From assembly GCA_003996215.1 (NCBI GenBank), contig QJPP01002952.1:1-64000 (forward strand): a stretch of 64,000 nt of DNA, read 5' to 3'. Source of the stretch: Jaltomata sinuosa. Taxonomy: Eukaryota > Streptophyta > Magnoliopsida > Solanales > Solanaceae. Shown piece by piece: positions 1-10,850 of this stretch. A model generated the notes under the pieces. That model had not been told where the DNA came from and did no database searches. It saw nothing but the letters and a program-made list of their open reading frames with translations. Numbering within the stretch: position 1 is the stretch's first letter; every line of letters begins with the position of its first letter. The position numbers and the translations under genes are program-made.

Positions 1-1667
1 GCGACTAGCTATGGAGCCAATAAAAGAGGAAGCTGGAACGCAACATGAGTTTGTCGCGTGCACACACTCCATCGAGTTCTCCTGCTTTGGAGACCCTGGC
101 GGTCTCCAACATCATGTCAGAATCTGAGTCCGATGGACTTCACAGGTATTCCTTATTCTCATAGTTTTTAGTTTTCGTATGTATGCATTTGGGACAATGC
201 ATGAGTCTAAGTTGAGGGTGTTGGTATACCTGTGAGTCATACACCACCGAGGGTTTTTGTTGCCGAGTTCTTTTCCCTCCGGTGTGCTATCTAGTAGAAC
301 CGGCATGTTTAGGTTGTTATTTTAAATTTTTGTTTTTTTAGTGTCTATAGCAAGGTGATGAGCATGGCTTTTTTTTACTAAAAGGAGGCCCCTTTAAAAA
401 TTTTTTGGTTTTGTACTTATGTTGAAATGACTGACTGTCTGGATCCTTGAATGTCATTGTGTGGTTATGATTAGAATGAGTATATTTAAGCCGAGCGGTT
501 GTTTTGATAGTTGGTAGTGGTATGGTTTCTTGGTGCCAAGTGTGTGTGAGCGTATTGTTATAAATTCTTACTATGTGCATGCATCTAGAACTTGCCCGGT
601 CTATTTTGTTAAGTTTGAAGTTTGGTTGCTTAGAAAAGGATCACAGGCCCTTTTTGTGTGCAGTCCACTTAACCTATAAGACCGCCCAAATGCAAATAAT
701 CCCTTTTGAACCCTGTTTGAGCCATAATTGACCCTGTTCTTTCAAAAACCTGTCACCATTCCTGTTTAACTTTGAATCCCTGTTTTGGCCCTGGTCCTTC
801 CTTGGACATCGTGCACCTCAACTCAGGCAATCAGCCTAAGTTGAGGGTGGCTACTATAGAGGTAAACCCTGTTTTGGCCCTGGTCCTTCCGTGGAGATTG
901 TGCACCTCAACTCAAGCAATCAGCCTAAGTTGAGGGTGGCTACTATAGAGGTGAATGATAAGAAAAAGAGGATGGAGAAGATTGGTTGTGAATAGAATGA
1001 AAATTCGGGTGTGTGCCTAAGAAAAGAAAAAAAAAAGATGAAAAAGATCGAAAAAGTAACAAAAAGAATTGTCAAAATAAAGAGGCCGCACCTATAGCTA
1101 GAGAGAAGGAAATAAAAAGGTGAATAAGGATGGACAAAGTAAAGTATGTGGTAATAAGACGTCAGTGGTTCCAAGGAGGGCTTAGTCACTAACCCCTAAA
1201 TGTATCCTACCTGCACCTGAAGCCTCATTACAAGCCAAAACAAGTCCTGTAGTGATCCTGAGCGGCTTTCTGAAGAACTGAAATAGAATAGTAAGGGCAA
1301 GCCGATGGTATCGCATGTGCATTGTTTGAAATCGTTTGTTAGTGTGAGCGCTTACCTAGTCCCAAATCTTGTGTGTGGGACTTCTTTGTGGTGAGGGCAC
1401 CAAGATTTTTGTATTGTCTATTGATTGTTAGGATAGCTGCGCGTGTGTATGTAGAATGTTCTATCATATCAGAACGACATGTTTGGATCCATGCAAGTTA
1501 GTGTTTCATACACTTGTGTGCTACAAGGGAGCTTGAATTTAAAATAAAATAAGATGTTGAATGACCATGAGTTGCTAAAGACACGAGTTTGTTTTCTTAG
1601 TTGAGTCGTTATATTATTTTTGTGTCATGTTGCTTGAGGACAAGCGAACGTTTTAAGTTGAGGGTGT
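1..1667 (+). mobile_element. Athila-like element, non-coding 3' internal region
   Basis: No retroelement protein domain is readable here. The stretch leads into a terminal motif, TTGAGGACAAGC near 1634, and a purine-rich tract (AGTTGAGGGTG) directly before the LTR at 1668. That arrangement is typical of Athila/Tat-type Ty3-gypsy elements just upstream of their 3' LTR. The phrase 'aagttgagggtg' recurs around 211, 838, 927 and 1655, so the region contains degenerate internal repetition. The coding part of the element would lie to the left of the window. Short open frames on either strand here look accidental. Confidence 0.6.
778..952 (+). repeat. Tandem duplication, 2 x ~88 bp
   Basis: Two adjacent copies (778-866 and 867-952) share the run from CCCTGTTTTGGCCCTGG through CTACTATAGAGGT and differ at only a few positions. 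The duplication lies inside the non-coding 3' region of the Athila-like element, and each copy contains one purine-rich AGTTGAGGGTGG tract. Confidence 0.85.
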
Positions 1668-1833
1668 TGATGTGCCGCCATTTTACGGCACTTTCGACGT
1701 CTCTAAACTAAGAACAATCGTACGTTTTCAAGCAACCGTCGTTGTTTTTGATGGTTTTATGTTATATTTGTATGAAATGGAGACAAACACGGAAACGGAA
1801 GGAAATACGAGCAAAAAGACATTCTGGATAAGA

Positions 1834-1978
1834 GTGACGGCCTGAGTGACGGTCCGTCACACATGTGACAGTCTATCACAGAGACTGTCAAGTGGAGGCA
1901 GTCCACTGCCTAGGGGTGACGGCCACCGTGACGGTCCGTCAAGGTGGTGACGGTCCGTCACCCCAAGCCGTCAAGTTG
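1834..1978. repeat. Cluster of GTGACGGTCCGTCAC palindromes in the LTR
   Basis: GTGACGGTCCGTCAC occurs at 1846-1860 and 1947-1961, with near copies at 1928-1941 and half-sites (GTGACGG, GTGACAG, CCGTCA) between. Each unit is a hairpin-forming inverted repeat with a single-base centre. The cluster lies 50-190 bp upstream of the TATA box, where enhancer-like LTR elements usually sit. Confidence 0.75.
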
Positions 1979-2031
1979 AGACAGAACGCGACGCGAAATC
2001 CGAACGTTTTTGGGTTTATTTCCTGGACTCC

Positions 2032-2039
2032 TATAAATA
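2032..2039 (+). promoter_or_regulatory. TATA box of the Athila-like LTR
   Basis: TATAAATA lies about 365 bp into the LTR, downstream of the palindrome cluster. The position fits an LTR core promoter. Activity is inferred. Confidence 0.5.
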
Positions 2040-2961
2040 CCCTATGTTAGGTTTATTTTACAAGTAGTTCACCCAATAGTTTTAGAAGAGTTTTTAGTCG
2101 ATTTTGGAGAGCAATAACACGTTTTCTTGTTCTTGAATTCGTGTTCTTGATTTGTTCTAGGGATCTTGGTTCTTCTTGTTCTTGGATATTTGAAGATTTT
2201 TTTCATTATATTGTAAGAATCTCTTCTCCTTATTATGAATATGACTTTCTTCTCTTCTTCTTCTAGCATGATTAACTAAACTCCCACAACTAGGGTTGTG
2301 GGAGCCATGGCTAAAGTAGCGATATAGATTCCGGGTAGCGATGGGTTAAATATATATGATTGTCACATTTTTAATCATTCATTATGTCACGTTTTCTAGT
2401 GGTTGCAAACATTAAAACATGCCTAGGTTTAATTTGCTTGAGTAAAGAGATTAAAACCGGGAAACTTGATTAACGACGAGGATTCGAGACTACCAACTCT
2501 CGTCTTATGATTAATGCTGTAACTAGATTAATCTACTTGATGTTTAGGATTGAAATATAAAAAGCACACCTTTTCAAGTTCGAGAGAATTGAAAAGTAAA
2601 TTCGTCTATTTGGTTGAGAAACGTTTAGATGATACCATTAATTCAATCACATCGTGACACACATAAAGAAAGAACCCGGTTAAGCTTAGAATCGACATTG
2701 TTACAAAGCCATGGTGAACAATTCCCTAGTTCACTCTCCTACTGATTATCTCTCATACATTATTGTTCATTTAGTTTACACATTGTTCACACAAAACCCC
2801 CCTTTTATTTACCGAAAACTATTGACCATTAGTCAACTAATTCACTAAAGACTTAACTTTCACCATATTCTCTGTGGGATCGACCCCAACCTTTGTTGGG
2901 TTCTATATTTGACAACGATCGCTTACGCTTCTTAATTGGAGTAGTACTTTGAGCGTTATCA

Positions 2962-3324
2962 AATTTTGTTGGCTACATGTTAGCCTTGCCTTCAATGTTT
3001 TCAGCTGTGCACCCAATTTTCCATGTCTCGGTGTTGTACTGGTATGTTCCAGATGAGTCTCATGTGTTGCATTGGGATTCGGTTTGGTTGGATGAGAGTT
3101 TATCCTTTGTTGAGGAGCCGATAGTTATTCTGGCCAGAGATATTAGGAGATTGAGATCTAAGGAGATTTTGATTATGACAGTTCAGTGGAGACATCATCC
3201 GGTCGAGGACGCTACCTGGAAGACCGAGAGTGAGTTACGAGCTCATTATCCACAGTTGTTTGAGCCTTCAGGTACTCCCATCTTCTTGACTTTCGAGGAC
3301 GAAAGTCTTTTTAGTAGTGCATGT
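2962..3324 (+). pseudogene. Chromodomain tail of a Ty3-gypsy (Tekay/Del) polyprotein
   Basis: The frame from about 2977 encodes the very end of a chromovirus pol: a stretch containing FHVSVL, then a chromodomain-like core with VQWRHHPVEDATWKTE around residues 67-82 and the terminal FEDES motif before the LTR. In chromoviruses this domain follows integrase and guides insertion through bound histones. Only about 110 residues remain. Everything upstream (gag, protease, RT, integrase core) is missing because the sequence abuts the Athila-like LTR at 2961. The open frame runs on to 3525, but past 3325 it reads through LTR sequence and is not protein-coding. Confidence 0.85.
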
Positions 3325-6300
3325 TGTGATGACCCTTTTGATCATCTTTGTGGTTACGCTTTCTTTGCATTGTTAGAGCCTTCCTGTAGTGGCCCCAAGT
3401 CATTTATAACTTGTTGGGACTGGTGGTTTGGTGCCCTGGTCGTTCGTTTGGTCGTTTTGGTCGTTTACCTATTTTTAGAGCTTAAACTTAAAATATCATT
3501 GACTTTAGTCAACATTCTTAGCTAACATGCTCAAAATCGAATTTTGATAGTTCCTTTAGCTTCGAAGCATGGATTTTGGTCTAGATTGGCCCTTGGTCTG
3601 CTTTTAGGAGCTTTCAATTTTGTTTTGTCTTGGTTTTTGTGTTCCTAGCCAAGTTGAACTTGAAAGTTTGACTTTGGTCAATATTCAAAAAAGACGACCT
3701 CGGACGGAAATTTTGACAGCGTTGTTAACTCTGTAATGTTGACTTTGGGCTAGAGGGACATTTTTTTCGGGTCCCTAAGCTTCCAGACTCATTTTAGGCC
3801 TTGGTGTTCTGTTATAGAAATATAGGCCTAAGTTGGTTCTTGGGCGTGGGGCCCACTTTTTGTGTTATCGACTTCCGTTGGGATTTTTTTTGATTCCACT
3901 GAGTTTGGAATGCCATTTTTAGTTGAATAGATTAATTCGTTTGCATTTGCAGGACCCCGAATGTGTTCCCGAGGGTCCATCGGATAAATTTCCAAGTTGG
4001 TTTTGGCTATTGGCAGCTGGTGATGTGATGGCACCAACATGGCCTTCGTCTCCGCGGTGGCCTAGCCGCATTCGTGTAAGGGACATGCCAGTCGCCCCTC
4101 TGCCAAACCTTTGCCTAGGCGCTCCCATGGCAGCATCCGCAGGCCCGCGTACGTTGTGGTATGGCCACGTTCGCTGAAAGCAAGCTCCTGGCTTGGCTAC
4201 CGCTTGGCCTTCGCGTGCGCGCTGACTGCTCTCGTTCGCATGCCTGCGTAGGCGTTGTTCTGGCCTCGTTCGCGTAGGCTTAGGATAGCAGCTATATATT
4301 ATTTTTCCTTTCATTTTCCTATCCACTTTGCTCATATCTTCCAACACTTAAACACCAAAACTCTCTCTTCAAATTGCTCCAAGCAGTTCATAGACTTGGG
4401 GAATTCAATTGTTCATCCTGAATTCATGTTCTCTCGATTATTAGTAAGATCTTTTTCCCCAAATCATTCTTCTTCTCCATATATTAAAACTCCATTGTTG
4501 TAAATTCTTGGAGCTTGAAAATTGTTGTAGATTCTTCCCTCTTGTTAATTGCATGCTCGTGGGCTTGTTCAATTCACGTCCTTGGCGTAATTCTCTAGTT
4601 GTGGTATGTGCTTCTTGCTAAATTTTCGGTTTTATTCCTTAAATTTTCCTCTTTGGTCTCTTGACTTTTAGGGAATATTTTAGCCCAAAATCCTTGCCCA
4701 ATTTCCTTAATTTTTTGGGAATGTACTCCCATGGTCATTATGACCATATTATGCGCTTTCATTTCGGTTTTGGGTTTTGGGGCCCGTCGGTGACCTGAAT
4801 TTTAACCCGGCTATTTCTATAGACTTATGGGTATTGTTAGGCTTGTTTTGATGTGTTATTTATGATTATGATAGTTTCATTATCGTTCGGAGCTTCTTAG
4901 AGCAATTTGGGCTTGGATATCGTTGTCCCAGTAGCTTATCATCGAACGACAGGTAGTTTACTATTTAAACTCTTACTCTTCGCATATATAGAATAAAATT
5001 GTATTAATTGGCATCCTTGGGTTGGGTTTACTAGTTTGGTACCACATACCTTGACCTCTTCTTCATGTACGACTCATTTTCTTTCTCCGATGTTTGTAGT
5101 ATTCATTATAGATGATATTATCACCCTTGTGGTCCTGTGTGGCCTTGTATTGACTCTGGAACATTGATGGTGGGTTATTGGGAATGTTCGTGAGTCCCGG
5201 GCATTATTATTATTGTTATAGATATGGATATTTGTGTTGTAGAATGAATGGAGCATGCGCAGGGCCGATAGGTTGTTTGTGAGTCGTTGGGCTACTGTTT
5301 GTGATTGAGCATACCATTATCATGCATATAAAAGGATTTTCTTCATGATTTTACTATGGTTTGGATTCGGGCCTACCTTACATGGTTTTCTAAATCTTGC
5401 ATGTCCTCGACAGCCCATTTTCGGTAAAAATGACTATGAAACGGTTTGGTACTATCTTAATGGATATTCTTGGGGTAAGAAAGGTTAAAAGAGAAAGTCA
5501 TCACAGTTTTCCTACTCATATTAGACCTAGTTGGGCCGAGTTGCTAGATTTATTCTGTTATTGATGAGATATGATATTAGACTTGTAAGGTAGAGCATCA
5601 GACTTGTTTTTCTCTTGTTTTAGACCTGGATACGCCCGGGCACCCTTGAAAGGGGTTATTGAGATTCATTTCACTAATTTAGACCTCGATGGAATCCAGG
5701 CATGCATTTCTGAGACTCGACTACTAGTTTTGATCCGGTGGCACTCCAGACTATTATTTTGTGGTTTTAGTGTAGTATGTGGTCTACGAGTTGACCTCCA
5801 TGGACCCTATTATTCCAGACCAAGTGCTACAGGCCAAGGGTGATCGTAGGGAGGGGTGTACGACAAATTAGAGGTACTCGGGAGAATTCCTTCCATGGAT
5901 TCTTCCTTTATTGCACCTTTGGGGTACCGGATGGGGTAACATACGACATTGTTGTTACACTTTGTTTGGAATATCATACCATTCATTTTTGTGAGGTTCC
6001 ATCCTTGTTTTTTGGTTGCTGCATGTACGCTCCGATGGTATAGGATACTGGATGGTTTGTCTTCACTTGGTTGTGTTCTTCGGGTGTATGGTCGCCCGTT
6101 GGGACTGTGGGTAGACTTATTGTTACTTTACCGAGCTTTATGATTCCTTATGCCAAATTCCTATTGTAACTTGATATTGGAACTAGTATTATGTGGATAG
6201 GTTTGGTTATTACTCCTATGTTTAAGCATGCCATTGTTACTTTGTTTCCCTCCTTCTCTTTTTAATTGAGGTTACTGGTATACTGCCCATTTTCTAAAAC

Positions 6301-7010
6301 TCCTTATATACTGTTATTGCAAGGATCCCAGGTGCGTCTCTTCTTACTCTCGCCTATGCCAGTAGTATATATCCTATTTGCTAGCCTTGTATGTTGATTC
6401 TGTTGTCTTTCTTTTGTGCTAGCTTTTGTGTGCTTCTTCGTTGTTTTCGGTGACTATTTACTTCTATTCTGTCTATTACTGCTCTTTTATCTAATATGTG
6501 CCCAGTCGGCCTATGATACCTACTGGGTACTGGTTGCATAGCAATTGGTGCTCATACTAAACTCTGCATCTTCTGGTGTAGATCCTAGTGCGGACCATCA
6601 CCGTTAGCTCGTTGGAGACTCGTGCGAGGAGCTTCTTTGGAATATCTCAGACTGAGGATGAGCTCTTGGCGACCAGAGCTTAGCTTTTAGTTATATTTTG
6701 CATCATGTACTCTATTACTACTCAGAGACATTTGTATATTGTATTTTGGATCCTTTGTACTCCTTATATGTAGTTCTGGCTCTATACTATGATACCAGGT
6801 TTTGGGGATTGGCTTAGCTTCCGCATTTATTGTTATATATTCCTGTTATCTACTTTCTTCAGCTAGTTTCCCTTGCTTCCGCTTATTTAAATTATTTGTC
6901 TGCTTAATTGTTAGATAGTAGCCCATTACTAACCATTCTGGGCTACGAGGATTGGTTCGCCTATTGGAGGGTTGTAGGTGCCATGATGACCGAGAAATCG
7001 GGTCGTGACA
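3325..7010 (+). mobile_element. Tekay/Del-type LTR (copy A, 3.7 kb)
   Basis: This LTR begins TGTGATGACCC and ends GGGTCGTGACA; the ends are imperfect inverted repeats of each other (family consensus TGTAATGACCC ... GGGTCRTGACA). It follows the chromodomain tail directly, so it is a 3' LTR. Along its length it resembles the LTRs at 8512, 15821 and 24860, including the final block from 'tagtagcccattactaacc' onward, but it is clearly more diverged. The short open frames inside (for example 3923-4177 and 5604-6143) are family-wide LTR sequence, not genes. Confidence 0.85.
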
Positions 7011-7212
7011 GATATGGCAGAGAGTCGTCCGCTACAGCGGTAGCGCTATAGCGTAAATAAATCCCGCTATAGAGGAGTGACGTCAACCCAAACAAATTCC
7101 AAAAATTGTAAATTTTCCATCACATCAACCCCACTTAATTCAAAACGTATTTTTAATTGCTCCCAAAATTTGCGATATCGGGATTTCTAAATAACGACGA
7201 ATCCGGTCGTTA
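7011..7212 (-). mobile_element. Inverted 5' end of a second gypsy LTR family (fragment)
   Basis: Read on the minus strand, this block starts near 7212 with GTAACGACCGGATTCGTCGTT and runs into a GC-rich patch with CCGCTACAGCGG-type palindromes (7027-7075). The LTR at 48761 starts in a similar way (TGTAATGATCGGGTTCATC) and has the same palindrome patch about 400 bp in. I infer that this is the truncated start of a related LTR, cut on its other side by the Tekay LTR end at 7010. Confidence 0.45.
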
Positions 7213-7363
7213 CTTTTTTTTCTCTATATCTTCAAGAATTACCTCTTTTTCTTCTTGGGTTCTCAAAAATAAAGATCTTGGAAAAGATATTTTTTTTACT
7301 AGAAGTAGCATGACTAAAAGATTGGCATCTTAGAAATTTTAAATCTATTCATTCATCAAAAAA
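7213..7363. other. Unassigned spacer, AT-rich
   Basis: This stretch lies between the inverted LTR fragment and the pararetrovirus movement-protein relic. I recognise no domain; it may be pararetrovirus 3' flank or host DNA. Confidence 0.3.
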
Positions 7364-8136
7364 TTAAACTACCTGCTCAATGCTTGAATTTTCCTCTTTA
7401 ATATTTGGCTCCATTATGGAGTCAAAGTGCCAATTATCCTTTATTAATACGTCATCCCATTTTATTATTTTTGGGATAAAGTTTTTATTGTGATTATGAT
7501 TGACTTCCATTGGCATGGTAACTCTTTTGTTGCTTACTATTTTAACTTTAGGGGCTAAAGTAGTTTTCATTAGTCTATAATATACTCTATATATTATGGC
7601 TATTTCTCTATTATTTACTTTACTATTCATGTTTTTGTTTTAACATTTAATGTTAATGTATCTATAACATTCTGATCATTAATATCTATAGAGAAATTGG
7701 GATAATAAATAAAATATACAGGGTCATTAGCTAGATTACTTTGTAATACTGCTAGTAATGAGTCATCAAAATTTAGTAACCTATTGTCTCATAGGAGAAG
7801 ATATATAGGTACATCTAGACCCAAATGATATAATGGTTTAACTGCTACTTGAACAAGTTCTATATGAGGAAATTTGTAATTTTTCCTATATCTGACAATA
7901 TCCTCAACTGCTAATAATTTAATAGTTTCAATATTTTTATTAATGGCGACCGTAGATTCAGAAGTTTTAATATTATATTTTTTTATAAAATCACAGTGTC
8001 CAATTTTATAAACCTTTTTAAAACATTCTTTTGGAATATTATAATTTTGTAGATCGCTTTCTATTTTTGCTATTTTAGTAGCGGTAGTAGAAATATTAAC
8101 ACTATTTATTATATTTTGACTTATTGGAACATCCAT
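7364..8136 (-). pseudogene. Endogenous pararetrovirus movement protein relic
   Basis: Two consecutive minus-strand frames (8136 to 7789, and 7630 to 7364) together resemble a Caulimoviridae movement protein of the 30K superfamily, which in living relatives opens plasmodesmata for cell-to-cell spread. The recognisable core is HIELVQVAVKPLYHLGLD near 7820-7870, followed by the conserved block downstream of it and, after the break, an IIYRVYYRLM-type segment near 7570. An in-frame stop at 7789-7791 lies inside the most conserved motif, and a frame change occurs near 7628-7630, so the copy is dead. The first codon overlaps the stop of the upstream small frame by one base. It is head-to-head with the coat-protein and polymerase part of the same virus type at 22549. 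Confidence 0.75.
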
Positions 8137-8511
8137 TAAAATTGTGCTGATAATTCTGACTGGTTAATTATTATATCATCTAATTGTCTTCTTTGGAGCG
8201 ATAAATTAAGCCTAATGGTATATAATTTATTATATGATTCAATCAGTTTATCGATGATTAACTTACTAGTTACTTCCTTAGAATATCTATCTAATATTTC
8301 CACAGGTACCAACCATTTATAATAATTAAGGTCCTTTAATATCTCTGTTCTCTGCTTTTTATACTTCTTTTGATATTTCAAATGAAATATTTTTTTTTCG
8401 ATTATAATATTTTATTTCTTCTGTGAATGGATGTGTAAGCATAAAACTTGAATATAATATGGGGTAATACGGGATTTTGTAGCACTATCATGGAACCAAT
8501 ATCTACTTTAG
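8136..8511 (-). pseudogene. Pararetrovirus sequence upstream of the movement protein
   Basis: A minus-strand frame from 8381 to 8136 encodes about 81 residues rich in Lys, Leu and Tyr (starting MKYQKKYKKQ). Its TAA overlaps the movement-protein ATG by one base, the compact ORF packing seen in Caulimoviridae. A further related frame (to about 8511) is broken by frameshifts. I do not recognise a domain. It could be the tail of an upstream viral ORF, possibly coiled-coil. The Tekay insertion cuts it at 8511/8512. Confidence 0.45.
8507..8511. repeat. Target-site duplication TTTAG, left copy
   Basis: TTTAG directly precedes the LTR start TGTAATGACCC and is matched exactly by TTTAG at 22549-22553, directly after the last LTR. 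Five bases is the usual Ty3-gypsy duplication. Confidence 0.85.
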
Positions 8512-9190
8512 TGTAATGACCCTTCCGGTCATTTACACGTTTTTGCCTTTCTTGTACCATTAGAGCTAACTTGTAGTGGCCCAAGTCATTTATGGCTTGT
8601 CGGGACCGGTAGTTCGGTGCCCGGGCAGTTTGTTTGGTCTTTATGGCCGTTTCTCGTTTTAGAGCTTCACCTTTGGAAATCGTTGACTACCGTCAACATT
8701 CTTGGTAATATCAAAGAATTAAACCAAGGTTCTAGGTCAAAGGAATTCCTTATTAGAAAGTTCAAGTTAAAGAAATGCCTCGTGTAACACCTCGCCCGTT
8801 TGGAAGGTTTATAGTAACCCGTGCCTTTGGGGTAAGACTAATAGTGTCTAATATACTAAGAAGGATTTGTTATGAGGTATTGTAATTCCAAAATGGTCGT
8901 ATGATAAGTTTTGAAGTCAAGCAAGTTGCGAAACAAAAGTCGGAAAAAGTTATTGTAAATTCCTTTAAGGAATTCTCTTCAAATTTGGGCTAAATGTCTT
9001 GGGGTGTTTATCACTATCTATAAAGAGTTAGTGAGACCCCAATATACCAAATCGAAGGTCCACAATTATAGTTTTCAACGCACTAAACCGTTCATCCATA
9101 CGACTTCATAATAGAGAGATATTCACTTTTTCGTAAGACTGCGCAAGAAAACACGTCAAGGTGGGGCCTACGTCCTAAGTCGGTTCAGCT

Positions 9191-9197
9191 TATAAAA
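9191..9197 (+). promoter_or_regulatory. TATA box in LTR 1
   Basis: TATAAAA is flanked by a small inverted repeat (AGCTTATAAAAGCT) about 680 bp into the LTR. The same site occurs at 16499-16505 in the middle LTR. The third LTR has lost this part. Confidence 0.5.
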
Positions 9198-10699
9198 GCT
9201 GATTTCTCCTTCCTTTTAACCCATATTTTTTACCCAAAATGCTTAGAAAATCAGAGCGAGAGTCCATAAATAATCCATGGACTTTGATCCTTTCAATTCA
9301 GAAGTTTAACGGAAGTTGCTCTATGTCGCGAGCTCGTCATTTTGGTATAGTTTTCCCCGTCGATTTCATGGTGTATCTTCGTGGGTGTTGATGCAGCAAT
9401 CCAGCAGGTGTTTTCTGAGTATTTGGCAGTAGCTATGGAGTTATTTTGGTGAGTTATGGATCCCGTATACTTATCTATTTGTTGGATCAAGATTTTAAGC
9501 TTCTAATTATGAAAAGTTGTTGTTGCCGATATCTTGTAGTCGTTTCTTGTTGATTTTGGATATGTTTGTTGTTCTTGCAAGGAGGAAGGTTGTTAATCTT
9601 GGGATATTGAATATTTTTGTCAAGGAAATCTCTCCCCTACGACCCTCCTTCGTTATTATATGTTCTAGTATTATTTTATGGATTTCTTAGCCACGAAGTG
9701 GTATTTTGGATTTGTGGCTTTGGACAGCCCCTTTATCTTGTTATGTTTGGTTATTGTTGTGGTGTTCTGGTTGTGGTAAGGTGCTGGAGGGATTGGGAAA
9801 TTGTGCGATTCTTTTTGGGATCAGATACGATAGTGATTGGATTGGACAACGTGAAGTACGCCTTGAAATAGTGCCTCGGGAGCTCCTCGCTCCTTTGAGA
9901 TGTGGTTAACGTATTGTTGTTGGATTTATATGCCATTTGGTATTGTTATTGGCCTTATTTTTATGCTTTGGAGTTGGTTGGTCGCAAGTGTGACATTAAC
10001 ACCTTATCAAATGGCTATGGCTCATTCTTGCAGCCTCGTCGATTCAAGCAATTGTTACATTACCTTGGTTGGTCAGCCTTCATAGAGACGTATTTGGGGA
10101 TTCAGTTGAAAGTATTTGTTTTGTGTGATTCAGAGCTTCCCGGAGCAGTTTGAGTCTGGACGACATCGTTCCCGCAGCTAGTCATCGGATGACAGGTAGG
10201 TTATGGTTTTCCCCTATCTAGACTCTGCGTATATAGGCTATAACTGCATTAATTAGCATCCTTGGATGGGTTGTTATAGGTTGGTACCCTAGACCTTGTC
10301 CGCCTTTCGTCCGTCTATTTCATAAGTTGTTTGTAGTATTCATGTAGTATTGTATATTACCTTTGTGGTCCTGTGTGGCCTTGAATTGACTCTGGAACAT
10401 AGATGGTGGGTTATTTGGGGAATGTCCGCGTGACCCGGACATAGAGATGATCCTTTTAGGCTGGTTATGTCTGATGAGTAGTTGTTGGGTCTGTGCAGGG
10501 CTGATAGGAGTTGTTGTGAGCCGTTGGGCTACTTTTATATTTGTGTGCGAGTATATCATCCATGAAAAAGGCTTTCCCCTGTATTTTTTACTACAGTTTT
10601 TGATGTGAGCCATTACCGACAGTTTTTTAAAATTTGCATGGCCCTGGGGACCATTTTTAGTACTGTTGTTGATAGAAAAGGGGGTTTTTGGATGTTTTC

Positions 10700-10850
10700 G
10701 CACTGATTTTATTAGTGGTACTAGTCTCTGTGGGGCATAGCACCAGACTTGATTTTATTACTGATACTAGTCTCTGCGCGGCAGAGCACCACACTTGATT
10801 TTATTACATATACTAGTCTCTGTGGGGCGGAGCACTAGAGTTGATTTACT
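10700..10850 (+). repeat. 46-bp tandem repeat in LTR 1
   Basis: Three copies of a unit containing TACTAGTCTCTG ... GAGCACCAGACTTGATTTTATTA begin near 10719, 10765 and 10811. Related repeats occur in the middle LTR (about 18005-18125) and the third LTR (about 20860-20990), with rearranged copies, so the array is unstable within the family. Confidence 0.8.

Larger units (their letters stand above)
1668..2961 (+). mobile_element. Athila-like LTR
   Basis: The LTR starts TGATGTGCCGCC right after a purine tract and ends GAGCGTTATCA, giving the TG...CA termini of an LTR of about 1294 bp. The last part (GTGGGATCGACCCC ... TTTGACAACGATCG) resembles the end of Athila-type LTRs in dicots. A TATA box lies inside. 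It is most likely the 3' LTR of the element at 1-1667. Directly after 2961 the sequence is the interior of a different element (Tekay chromodomain), so the Athila element either inserted into that element or was joined to it by recombination. The left flank needed for a target-duplication test is outside the window. Confidence 0.7.

Noticed and set aside
920..1189. Phe/Ser-rich minus-strand frame that looks like a membrane protein
   Set aside because: The plus strand is a purine-rich non-coding tract; the hydrophobic residues come from its complement.
3923..4347. Overlapping open frames on both strands in LTR copy A
   Set aside because: They lie in a locally GC-rich part of the LTR, have no recognisable domain, and the equivalent segments of related LTRs do not keep the frames.
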